A stretch of DNA of 64,000 nucleotides, taken from positions 1 to 64,000 of the forward strand of contig JAUSDY010000097.1 in NCBI GenBank assembly GCA_030650395.1, in the 5' to 3' direction. This DNA comes from Acidobacteriota bacterium (GTDB lineage Bacteria > Acidobacteriota > Vicinamibacteria > Vicinamibacterales > UBA2999). Positions 35,282-42,451 of the stretch are shown one piece after another (positions within the stretch are counted from its first letter, which is position 1; each line of letters starts with the position of its first letter). The position numbers and the translations under genes were made by a program. The notes below the pieces were generated by a model. That model worked only from the letters and a program-made list of their open reading frames with translations, was not told where the DNA came from and searched no databases.

Positions 35282-35636
35282 TCACAGTCTTGTTTCCCTA
35301 GGCGTGATCAGGACATCAACACCGTTACCCCTGAGATTTGCCTCTACCCGGACCGCCAGAGGGGGCAGGTGCTTCCCTCTGCTCTCCCACCAGTCAAGAT
35401 TCTCGTCGACGTCCAGTGAGCCATAACCAGCGGCGAAGACGCGGTAAATCACCGACTGCTGGGGAACTCTCATGTTTGTCGGTACGACCAATCCAGCATT
35501 TCGCGCGGCCTCATTTGGACTTGAATGAACTGCGCGGAGCAGACCTGTTGGGGCCTCAACGAAGCCGAGCCCTGGCTGGTCCTGCAAAAGACGCTGGTCC
35601 TTGCGCAAGCCAAGTTCAGCCCGAATTAACACACAT
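35282..35636 (-). pseudogene. ImmA/IrrE-type peptidase gene, 3' fragment cut off by IS21
   Basis: Without the insertion, these codons (LIRAELGLRKDQRLLQDQPG to DVLITPRETRL and stop) follow directly after codon 226 of the gene at 38326-39003. The frame crosses the 7-bp target duplication without a break. The fragment has no start codon of its own other than a GTG created at the junction. It is convergent with hsdM, 45 bases from its stop. Confidence 0.85.
35630..35636. repeat. target-site duplication of the IS21-family element, left copy
   Basis: CACACAT, identical to 38326-38332 at the other end. Seven bases is within the 4-8 bp range for IS21 family elements. It shows that the insertion was a single transposition event. 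Confidence 0.9.
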
Positions 35637-35741
35637 TGTTAGCGAACGGTCAAATGCGGCCACTCCCGAACGTCTGAAAACCGGCCACGGCAGGTAAGGG
35701 AATTCAGGCATCCTGAAGGGTTTCCCCCTTGGAGGATGTCG

Positions 35742-37313
35742 ATGACCAATTACCTGAAGATGCCGAAGAAACAACAAGTTATCGCCCTGCTGGCCCTCGG
35801 CTGGAGTTACCGTCGGATTGAAGCCGAGACCGGTGTCCATCGCGAGACGGTCGCCGGCTACGATCCGAACCGCGCGCCAAAACCGGCCAAAACGTTCCCC
35901 GGCTCTGATCCGTCCCCACCGGGCGCCACCGGCGAGGACCGGACCGCCGACGATTCAAATCCGGCCACAACGTTCGCCGGCTCGCCCGCAAATCCGGCCA
36001 AAACGTTCCCCGGCTCGGCGCCGCGGCGACGATTCTCCGCGGCGGTCTATCGCGCGGCGATCACCGAAAAACTCGACGCGGGGTTGAGCCTCCAGCGCGT
36101 CTGGCAGGACCTCGTCGAAGAGTACGGCTACGGCGCCAGTTATGAATCGGTGAAGCGGTTTGTGCGGACGCTCACGCCCACGCGCCGCGCCGTGGGCGTC
36201 TTTCATTGCGCGCCAGGCGCCGAGGCACAGGTCGACTTCTTCCAGGGCGCGCCCACGCTCGAGCCCACGACGGGTGAGTGGCGTCGGCCGTGGGTCTTTC
36301 GCATGACGCTCGGTCACTCGCGGCACGGCTACGAAGAAGCCGTCTGGGATCAGAAGCTCGCGACGTTTCTGCGTCTGCACGAACGGGCGTTTCGTGATCT
36401 CGGCGGCGTGGCCCTCGTGATTCGCCACGATAATCTAAAAGCCGCCGTCGTGCGCGCGTGCTTCTACGATCCCGACAGTCACGAGGTCTACCTCGCGTTC
36501 GCCGCCCACTGGGGCTTCACGCCGCTGCCGACCCGGCCCCGCTACCCGCAGGAAAACGGCAAGCAAGAGCGGAGCGGCGGCTACGTCAAAGACAACGCGC
36601 TGAAGGGGCGACGCTTCGACAGCTTGGACGCGCAGAACGCCTTTCTGCGACACTGGAATCGGACCATTGCGCGGCTGCGGATCCACGGGACGACGCGTCG
36701 CCAGGTGTGGACGCACTTCGTCGAGGCCGAGCAACGCGCCCTCCAGCCGCTCGCCGCGACGGCGTTCCCCATCTTCACCAGCGGCGCGCGGACGGTGCAC
36801 GCCGACGGCCATGTCGAAGTCGACGGCAGCTTCTATCCCGTGCCGCTCGCGCTGCTCGGCCAGGGCGTGCGCGTGCAGTGGGACGCGCACCTGGTCCGCG
36901 TCTTCCACACCGACACCCTCGTCGCCGTCCACGCGAAAGTCGCGGCCGGGCTGTTTGCGCCGCGCGCCGGGGAGGCCGAGGCCTCGACGCGACAACAGGC
37001 GTATGTCGACCACCTCCTCGGCCGGTGCGCGCGCGTCGGTCCGGCCCTGCGGCTGTGGGCCGACGCGGCGATCCTCGCGCGAGGCGTGCGGGCGATTCGT
37101 CTGATTCAAGGCGTGCTCAGCCTGACGCGGCGGCATCCGCGCGAGCGCGTACTCCACGCGGTCGCCCAGGCGCACACCCATCAACTCTTTCGCTACCAGC
37201 TGGTGCGGCGCCTCGTCGAGGCCGCGCCGGCTCCGTCCGCGCCCTCGCTCGTCGCCGACGATCCGGCGATTCGCCCGATGACCCAGTACACCTTGGAGGA
37301 CTTTCTCAAATGA
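35742..37313 (+). CDS. istA: IS21-family transposase IstA
   Basis: 523 residues from the ATG at 35742, which has GGAGG at the right distance; the ATG at 35736 directly abuts the Shine-Dalgarno. A helix-turn-helix (QVIALLALGWSYRRIEAETG) is followed by a linker with PAKTFPGS-type repeats (about residues 48-95), longer than usual. The DDE catalytic core then has Asp in EAQVDFFQGAP, Asp in LVIRHDNLKAAVV and Glu in GKQERSGGYVKDNAL. It cuts and joins the element's ends, with IstB as regulator. All three acidic residues are present. Confidence 0.95.
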   Translation: MTNYLKMPKKQQVIALLALGWSYRRIEAETGVHRETVAGYDPNRAPKPAKTFPGSDPSPPGATGEDRTADDSNPATTFAGSPANPAKTFPGSAPRRRFSAAVYRAAITEKLDAGLSLQRVWQDLVEEYGYGASYESVKRFVRTLTPTRRAVGVFHCAPGAEAQVDFFQGAPTLEPTTGEWRRPWVFRMTLGHSRHGYEEAVWDQKLATFLRLHERAFRDLGGVALVIRHDNLKAAVVRACFYDPDSHEVYLAFAAHWGFTPLPTRPRYPQENGKQERSGGYVKDNALKGRRFDSLDAQNAFLRHWNRTIARLRIHGTTRRQVWTHFVEAEQRALQPLAATAFPIFTSGARTVHADGHVEVDGSFYPVPLALLGQGVRVQWDAHLVRVFHTDTLVAVHAKVAAGLFAPRAGEAEASTRQQAYVDHLLGRCARVGPALRLWADAAILARGVRAIRLIQGVLSLTRRHPRERVLHAVAQAHTHQLFRYQLVRRLVEAAPAPSAPSLVADDPAIRPMTQYTLEDFLK

Positions 37314-38056
37314 ATGCTCAACTCTCGACCCGTCTCCGCCATCTCCGTCTCTCCGGCATGGTCGAAGCGCTTCCCGGCCGCGTCGCCCAGGCCGAGGCCG
37401 CGCCGCTCCCGCACCTCGAATTCCTCGAGCTCCTCGTCGAGGACGAACTCACCCGTCGGGCCGACCGGCTCTATGCGCGTCGGCTCAAGCAGGCCGGCAT
37501 CGTGACCGTGAAGACGCTGGCCGATTTCGAGTGGGCCTTCAATCCGAAGCTCCCGAAGGTGAAACTCGTCGAGCTCGCCAGTGCGCGCTTTGTCCAGACC
37601 CACGCCGGCGTCTTGCTCATTGGGCCGCCGGGCGTCGGCAAATCGCACCTCGCGACGGCGATCGCGGTCGGCGCCATCCGCGCCGGCCGGCGGGTCCTGA
37701 TCCGCAGCACCTTCGATTTGGTCGCCGACTTCGCCGAAGCCGAGGCCACCGGGGCGCGCCGCGCCCTCGTGCAGCAGCTGACACGCGTCGACCTCCTCGT
37801 CCTCGAGGATTTCGGGATGAAGAGACTCGGCGCGACCGCCGCGGAGGATCTCTTGGAAATCTTCGTCCGTCGGCACGAAGCCGCGTCGACGCTCATTACG
37901 ACGAATCGGCCCACGCAGGACTGGGGCATCTTTCTCGGCGACGTGCCGGCCGCCACCGCGATCCTCGATCGCTTCTTGGCCCACGCCGAGATTGTGCCCA
38001 TGACGGGCAAGAGCTACCGCTTCCGGCAACGCGCCAGCGCCCCGCCCGAGGCGTGA
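37310..38056 (+). CDS. istB: IS21-family helper ATPase IstB
   Basis: 248 residues starting at the ATG that overlaps the istA stop (ATGA); the much longer open frame upstream is only a shadow of istA. An N-terminal helical domain (LRLSGMVEALPGRVAQAEAA) leads to a DnaA/DnaC-like AAA+ domain with Walker A GPPGVGKSH (105-113), Walker B LLVLEDFG and TLITTNRPTQDW. IstB activates IstA and helps target DNA selection. Intact. Confidence 0.95.
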   Translation: MNAQLSTRLRHLRLSGMVEALPGRVAQAEAAPLPHLEFLELLVEDELTRRADRLYARRLKQAGIVTVKTLADFEWAFNPKLPKVKLVELASARFVQTHAGVLLIGPPGVGKSHLATAIAVGAIRAGRRVLIRSTFDLVADFAEAEATGARRALVQQLTRVDLLVLEDFGMKRLGATAAEDLLEIFVRRHEAASTLITTNRPTQDWGIFLGDVPAATAILDRFLAHAEIVPMTGKSYRFRQRASAPPEA

Positions 38057-38325
38057 CGACGGCCCATGGACGCTGCCGGAGCCGTGGACGCACAGCACGC
38101 GCCCACCGCTCCTTGGAAAACCCCAAAACGGTTTTCCACAAGCGCCCACCGGCGCAATCGTTTTCTGTCGGGAACGAAGAACGGCAGGGGACACTTCTAT
38201 TTCGCTTGGACAAGAAACAGCGCCCGCGCTTGTGTGTGGGAAGGAATCAGACGATACTCAACGCCCCTACCGCGTGGCCGGTTTTCAAACGTTCTTCAGT
38301 GGCCGCATTTAGACGTTCGGTGACA
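38057..38325. other. non-coding right end of the IS21-family element
   Basis: After the istB stop, about 215 bases carry no gene. The last 53 bases form the right terminal inverted repeat. The flanking sequence resumes at 38326 with the target duplication. Confidence 0.8.
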
Positions 38326-38332
38326 CACACAT
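38326..38332. repeat. target-site duplication of the IS21-family element, right copy
   Basis: CACACAT, identical to 35630-35636. Confidence 0.9.
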
Positions 38333-39003
38333 GGCCGTGGCCACGCCCGCACGAGCCCGATAACAGCGGATTGTTTGCTTGCCTCTGGAGCGAGTCGTAC
38401 CCGAAGCTCCTCGATTCTTCTGAATGAAATCGGGCCAATGGCGTACTTGGCGATCAACTCCGGGAAGAAAGCGAACTTCCCAGCAATGACGTCCATTAAT
38501 CCCTCTTCTGGATCCTTGTGCTCGGGAAGGACATGAGTACGACAGAACCTCAGACGCATCTGGGGTGTAAGTGTCAAGAGGTGCGCGAGTTCATGCCATT
38601 TAGAGAAGTAGGACCTAAAACGTTTCGCGCCACGGCAATCGATTAAGGAGACAAACTTGCGGTCTCCCTTCCCACCCCTTTGAAGGCCAAACGTAATCGC
38701 ATAGACGTCTGGACCGAGCTGATGTTCAAGGTCAGCGAACGACACTTCTCCGCGACCAGAATACTCATCGCGGACCCGAAGCAACGTTTTGTCGCTGTCT
38801 ATCTCGATGAAGAGCGTGTCGAGTTTGATTGCGGCCAGCTGTAACAGGTCGGTAGGCGTAGCACAGCCATGCTCTTGAATGAACGCACGAATTTTCTTCT
38901 GGCACAAGCGGATGATGGCACCCACTGGGTCCCCGTCGTGCTTCGCACCTAGGTCGGCTGCAAGTCTCCAGAGGCGAGGGTCATTCTTCAGGTTCGATGC
39001 CAT
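38326..39003 (-). pseudogene. ImmA/IrrE-type peptidase gene, 5' part (interrupted by IS21 insertion)
   Basis: 226 codons from the ATG at 39003 to the insertion point. A zinc-peptidase motif KWHELAHLLTL (HELAH 137-141) and a later EEGLMDVIAGKFAF helix identify the ImmA/IrrE superfamily. The N-terminal region (DPRLWRLAADLGAKHDGDPV, GCATPTDLLQLAAIKLDTLF) has the usual helical lead. Joined to 35282-35629 the full protein is 341 residues. The start overlaps the XRE gene by 23 bases, so the two are an operon. The catalytic part is upstream of the break, so a truncated product may be made, but the C-terminal third is replaced by about 10 read-through residues from the IS. Confidence 0.85.
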
Positions 39004-39412
39004 CGGAGTACACCTTCGTAATCGCCAGGTAGAGTCGCTTCCACTCGTCGACACTTCTCTCACGCGTCGCTTGGGTTGCTCGTCGAGCAACAACCGCTTG
39101 GTGCGCGTCGAGCAGTGTCATCGTTTCCGAGTAGCTCAACCCTAGTTGCTCCGCCGCCTCCGACAGTGTTCGCGGAATCGTGACCGGTTCACGCTCACGT
39201 TCTTCACGACCAGTCTCGCCCCGCAATAGGTAGTCCAGCGACGCGCCCAATACACCTGCAATCCTGAGCACGTAGTCGGTACTGATGTTCCGCTTGTTGT
39301 TCTCTACTTCGCTGAGGAACCCCTTACTAATTTTTGTTTCCAGCGCTAACCGCTCCTGCGTCCAATTGCGCCTTTCTCTAACTTCTTTGATTCGGTCACC
39401 GATTGTAGGCAC
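38981..39412 (-). CDS. XRE-family regulator
   Basis: 143 residues. The Cro/CI helix-turn-helix occupies residues 6-62 (IKEVRERRNWTQERLALETK, then ISKGFLSEVENNKRNISTDY). The second half has a short Arg/Glu-rich linker and a helix. It is the first gene of the operon with the interrupted ImmA/IrrE peptidase, which presumably cleaves it. It is divergent from the DUF2188 gene, and paired CGCTATAC repeats in the shared promoter region are likely its binding sites. With the peptidase broken, repression may now be permanent. Confidence 0.9.
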   Translation of the reverse strand: MPTIGDRIKEVRERRNWTQERLALETKISKGFLSEVENNKRNISTDYVLRIAGVLGASLDYLLRGETGREEREREPVTIPRTLSEAAEQLGLSYSETMTLLDAHQAVVARRATQATRERSVDEWKRLYLAITKVYSDGIEPEE

Positions 39413-39476
39413 GCAGGCAGTTCCTCTGAGCGGCAGATGGTAGCACAGAGATGAGAACCAACGTCTTCAAAAACAG

Positions 39477-39524
39477 TTGCACCAAAACAAGAGGTTCGCT
39501 ATACTTGTACTATTCTCGCTATAC
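39477..39524 (+). promoter_or_regulatory. sigma70-type promoter with two operator repeats spaced 20 bp
   Basis: TTGCAC (39477-39482), a 17-base spacer and TATACT (39500-39505) make a strong housekeeping promoter toward the DUF2188 gene. CGCTATAC occurs at 39497-39504 and again at 39517-39524, exactly 20 bases apart, so both face the same side of the helix. The first copy overlaps the -10 box. They are good candidates for XRE repressor binding. Minus-strand promoter elements for the XRE gene probably overlap. Confidence 0.65.
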
Positions 39525-39580
39525 ACGCATACAAGAATTCGTCTTGTGTGATGTCGAGCGTCGGCAAGAGGAGCGAAACC

Positions 39581-39811
39581 ATGGCGAAACGGCAGGGGCC
39601 AGTGATGGTTACCCACAAAGGCAACCGCTGGCCGGTAAAGCAGGATGGCCAGACCATTTCAGTGCATCGAACGCAGAAGGCAGCGAACGAAGTCGGCCGA
39701 CGTGAAGCGATCAAGGACGGCGTAGAACGAATCACGCAAGGTCGCGACCACAAGTTCGTGAGCAAAGACAGCTACGGATCCGAATCCAAAGTCCGGGACA
39801 CGGAACACTAG
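39581..39811 (+). CDS. DUF2188 family small protein
   Basis: 76 residues from the ATG at 39581, preceded by GAGGAG; an earlier in-frame start at 39548 lacks a site. Family features are the short beta-strands VMVTHKGNRWPVKQDG, the helix QKAANEVGRREAI and the closing RDHKFVSKDSYGSES. DUF2188 proteins are small, basic and of unknown function, frequent in mobile regions. It is first in line before the two unknown genes that follow. Confidence 0.78.
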   Translation: MAKRQGPVMVTHKGNRWPVKQDGQTISVHRTQKAANEVGRREAIKDGVERITQGRDHKFVSKDSYGSESKVRDTEH

Positions 39812-39822
39812 ACGGAGGGGTG

Positions 39823-40824
39823 ATGTTCATTTACTCGAATCCGACTGGCGACCCAGCCCTCGAAGGAGAGGCACTCGAGTCTTATCGAGCACAAGTGCAC
39901 CAGCAGTACTCGCGCTGCGCAGCCCACAGAAAGTCGGCTTTCACCCACCTCCACGCTTTCGATGGCGTCCAGACGACTGCGATCGACCACGTAACTTGGC
40001 CTGCCTTCCCAAAGGTTAGCAGCGGGATCGATCTGGCTCAGATCGATCAGCAACGAAGCGACCTTCAGGACGAGTACGTTGAGTGGTGTGCGGATCGCAG
40101 CGGCGGCCGTGTTTCTCGGGTCACATTCACGACCGAATTCCATGAGCCCTTTTTGATCCTTGCTCGGCAAGGACTGGCGGCAGCGGTTGACGGGATTAGG
40201 AATCTTTATCCCAATTCTCATCCCACTGGCCGAGAGCTTTTCGGCATCGACGACTCGCAGATCGAGCAGTTGTCCCCGGATGACAGAGAACAGACGTTTC
40301 AGAACCATGTCCAGAGAAACCCCTGGAACAACGGTGAATTCGGGATCCTGTTTCTTACTCACCGGAGCAATAACATGTTCGCTCTCTTCGAACTGGCGAA
40401 CGATTGTGCGACGCCGAACCTGTCGCTCGCAGCCTCCGACGTCTGCGCCAAGACCAATTGCGCTGTCGGCCGCAATTCCGACCCCGCGGTGTGCCAGGCC
40501 TTGCAACTGATCGCGAGAGCCGATCGAAGTCTCGCTCTCACAGACGCACCAGGCGTGACCATACGTAAGCTCGGTGGAGTTTGGGAACTCAACGGCGTTC
40601 AGATCGACGTCAACGCGCCAGCTGCGAATGTCTGGCAGGTTAGTCGTAACCGTCGTCGGGGAGTGCTTGAAGTTTCTGCCGGCCTCACGCTCGCTGGCGA
40701 GCCGATTAGATCAGGTGCCCAGGTCGCCAAAGCCCTACAAGTAGGCGTCTCTGTACTTTCAGCCCCTGACGCCGACCTTCCGTTTTGGGCCCGACGCGGC
40801 AACGAATCGACCAGAAGGGTCTGA
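39823..40824 (+). CDS. unrecognised cytosolic protein, partner of the haem protein gene
   Basis: 333 residues from the ATG at 39823, with GGAGG upstream. There is no signal peptide or membrane segment. Cysteines cluster in one stretch of about 35 residues (DCATPN, DVCAKTNCAVG, DPAVCQ), possibly for metal or disulfide binding. Other notable stretches are AIDHVTWPAFPKVSSGIDLA, NPWNNGEFGILFLTHRSNN and GVWELNGVQIDVNAPAANVW. I do not recognise a family. It lies between a DUF2188 gene and an exported CxxCH protein gene (16-base gap), probably all in one operon. Confidence 0.6.
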   Translation: MFIYSNPTGDPALEGEALESYRAQVHQQYSRCAAHRKSAFTHLHAFDGVQTTAIDHVTWPAFPKVSSGIDLAQIDQQRSDLQDEYVEWCADRSGGRVSRVTFTTEFHEPFLILARQGLAAAVDGIRNLYPNSHPTGRELFGIDDSQIEQLSPDDREQTFQNHVQRNPWNNGEFGILFLTHRSNNMFALFELANDCATPNLSLAASDVCAKTNCAVGRNSDPAVCQALQLIARADRSLALTDAPGVTIRKLGGVWELNGVQIDVNAPAANVWQVSRNRRRGVLEVSAGLTLAGEPIRSGAQVAKALQVGVSVLSAPDADLPFWARRGNESTRRV

Positions 40825-40840
40825 GAAGGACAAATCAACG

Positions 40841-42412
40841 ATGAACGCCCATAGATTCCTTTTGCTAATACTCGTCTGTATGTTTGGAGCCAGTGCTTTT
40901 GTTTCGACCAGACAAGAGGGCCTGCGGAAACAGCTTCGCGTGTCAGACGTCCCTTCAGTCATGACCGAAGCAGAGCTGATGGAGTTGGAAGACCCATTCT
41001 TCAGGCTTGTCCTGAAGCAGCCGGGACAAATGACGAGCCTTTCGGCCATCGAGGATCGGCTTCAGCCAAATCGTTCGCAGCGTCAAGTTTTCGTCGTGTC
41101 CGAAGACATTGCGCGGAGTTCACATGGCCAACGGCGCATGGTTGTCTCCTTTGATGGAACCAGCAGCGCGGGACCATTGGACGGGAACGTCATGCTGTCT
41201 GTGTTTTTTGATCCTAATGGACCCGACGGCCAGCCTATCGAGGCTTGGGGCTGGGATGAAAGGCGTGGTCGCTATAACTATTACAAACTCGATTCGTCCC
41301 CTAGTCAGCAACAGATGTTTTGGACGTTTCGGGGCTCTTCGGATTTGGCCGATCACAAGTCACCTTCCGAAAGGCAGGGAACCTGCCTGAGTTGCCATAT
41401 CAACGGTGCCCCGATTATGAAGGAATTGTTCTTTCCCTGGAACAATTGGGACTCGTTCAAATTTCGGGCTCAGTACCTCAGGCCCTCAGGCTTGAGTCCT
41501 TGGCCCATTGCGCGCTCGCCTCGCCTGACCCAGCTTTCTGGTGCTGAGAGCCTTGAGGGGATGATCATGTCTTCGCTCGACCGGTTCAATCGGAGACGGG
41601 TTGCCGACCTGGTCAGTCCGACCGACAGCCGCCGGTTCGACGCGCGACTGGTGTTGAAGCCGATATTCGCCACCACGGAAGTAAATATTGTTAGCGCCGA
41701 TGTTGAGTCGGGTATGCACCCGTTTCAAGCGCCGCGAACTGGACGGCCGACGAGCGAGGTGGTAGTGCCCTCTTCGTTCTTCTTGAATGTGGCGCTCCTT
41801 TCAACCCTTGGCATCTCGGAAGCCAATCGCTTCAACGGGTTGGCCCGACTCAATCCTGAGGAGTACTCTCGTCTCATAAGCGAGACGCGAACTTTGTTTG
41901 ACGACGAGGTCGGGGATACGCTGTTCGCATGGTTCACGCCGGAGCCAAGTCATATTGACAACAACTATGTTGCCGGATTGATTAGTAGTGGACTGGTGTC
42001 GCGAGACCTAATTGCGGCGGCCCAGCTTGTTGATTTGGAGCGTCCGGTCCTCTCAGCAGACAGAGAATCTTTACTATCCGTAATCCCCGCCCGAGTCGCC
42101 TTGGGTGGAGACGGCGCGGCGTTGAAGTCGTCTGTGCTCGAATTGGCAAGACTGCAGAAGCCTGATTCAACATCTCCAACGGCGTTCTTTGTGGAAACTC
42201 TCGCGTCCGGGCAGGCCATTGAACGCCTCCGTTTGCGTGTAGTTGAGTACCTCGATCGCGAAACCAAGGCACTCGGAGATCCAGCGACTAGGTCGACGGA
42301 ACTCTCGCGCCTCTATCAATTGTTGCTTCGACGGCGACGCGACGTATTGCGGCACCCGGAACTCTCCGCACTCGATGAGACCGGGGGGCTCCTATTTCCC
42401 TTGCCAAAGTGA
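40841..42412 (+). CDS. exported protein with one c-type haem motif, function unknown
   Basis: 523 residues. An N-terminal hydrophobic signal (FLLLILVCMFGASAFV) suggests export. A single haem c attachment motif CLSCH is at residues 182-186 (GTCLSCHINGAP). FWTFRGSSDLADHKSPSERQ just before it and LFFPWNNWDSFKFRAQYL after it look like conserved cores. The C-terminal 250 residues are mainly helical. The protein is far larger than a cytochrome c, so it may be a redox enzyme or haem-carrying scaffold. It is the last gene before the right border repeat of the island. Not recognised further. Confidence 0.62.
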   Translation: MNAHRFLLLILVCMFGASAFVSTRQEGLRKQLRVSDVPSVMTEAELMELEDPFFRLVLKQPGQMTSLSAIEDRLQPNRSQRQVFVVSEDIARSSHGQRRMVVSFDGTSSAGPLDGNVMLSVFFDPNGPDGQPIEAWGWDERRGRYNYYKLDSSPSQQQMFWTFRGSSDLADHKSPSERQGTCLSCHINGAPIMKELFFPWNNWDSFKFRAQYLRPSGLSPWPIARSPRLTQLSGAESLEGMIMSSLDRFNRRRVADLVSPTDSRRFDARLVLKPIFATTEVNIVSADVESGMHPFQAPRTGRPTSEVVVPSSFFLNVALLSTLGISEANRFNGLARLNPEEYSRLISETRTLFDDEVGDTLFAWFTPEPSHIDNNYVAGLISSGLVSRDLIAAAQLVDLERPVLSADRESLLSVIPARVALGGDGAALKSSVLELARLQKPDSTSPTAFFVETLASGQAIERLRLRVVEYLDRETKALGDPATRSTELSRLYQLLLRRRRDVLRHPELSALDETGGLLFPLPK

Positions 42413-42451
42413 GATCATTGGCTTGATTGGCTGGGAGGCAGGAAACGAAGC

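Larger units (their letters stand above)
35637..38325 (+). mobile_element. IS21-family insertion sequence (2,689 bp)
   Basis: The element has TGT...ACA ends. The terminal 53 bases (35637-35689 and 38273-38325, inverted) match at 44 positions, including the blocks AAATGCGGCCACT and GAAAACCGGCCACG. It encodes istA and istB with a 4-base overlap and carries about 270 non-coding bases at the right end. A perfect 7-bp target duplication flanks it. It interrupts an ImmA/IrrE-type gene. Both genes are intact, so it may still be mobile. Confidence 0.95.

Noticed and set aside
35630-35632. GTG as a start codon for a separate 116-residue protein
   Set aside because: The GTG lies in the target duplication; the codons after it continue the interrupted peptidase gene.
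36458-37309. Long N-terminal extension of IstB
   Set aside because: This part of the frame overlaps istA and is Arg/Ala-rich. The ATG at 37310 with the usual istA/istB overlap is the real start.
36458-38194. Antisense frames of 249 and 333 codons over the IS
   Set aside because: Shadows of istA and istB; translations are low-complexity.
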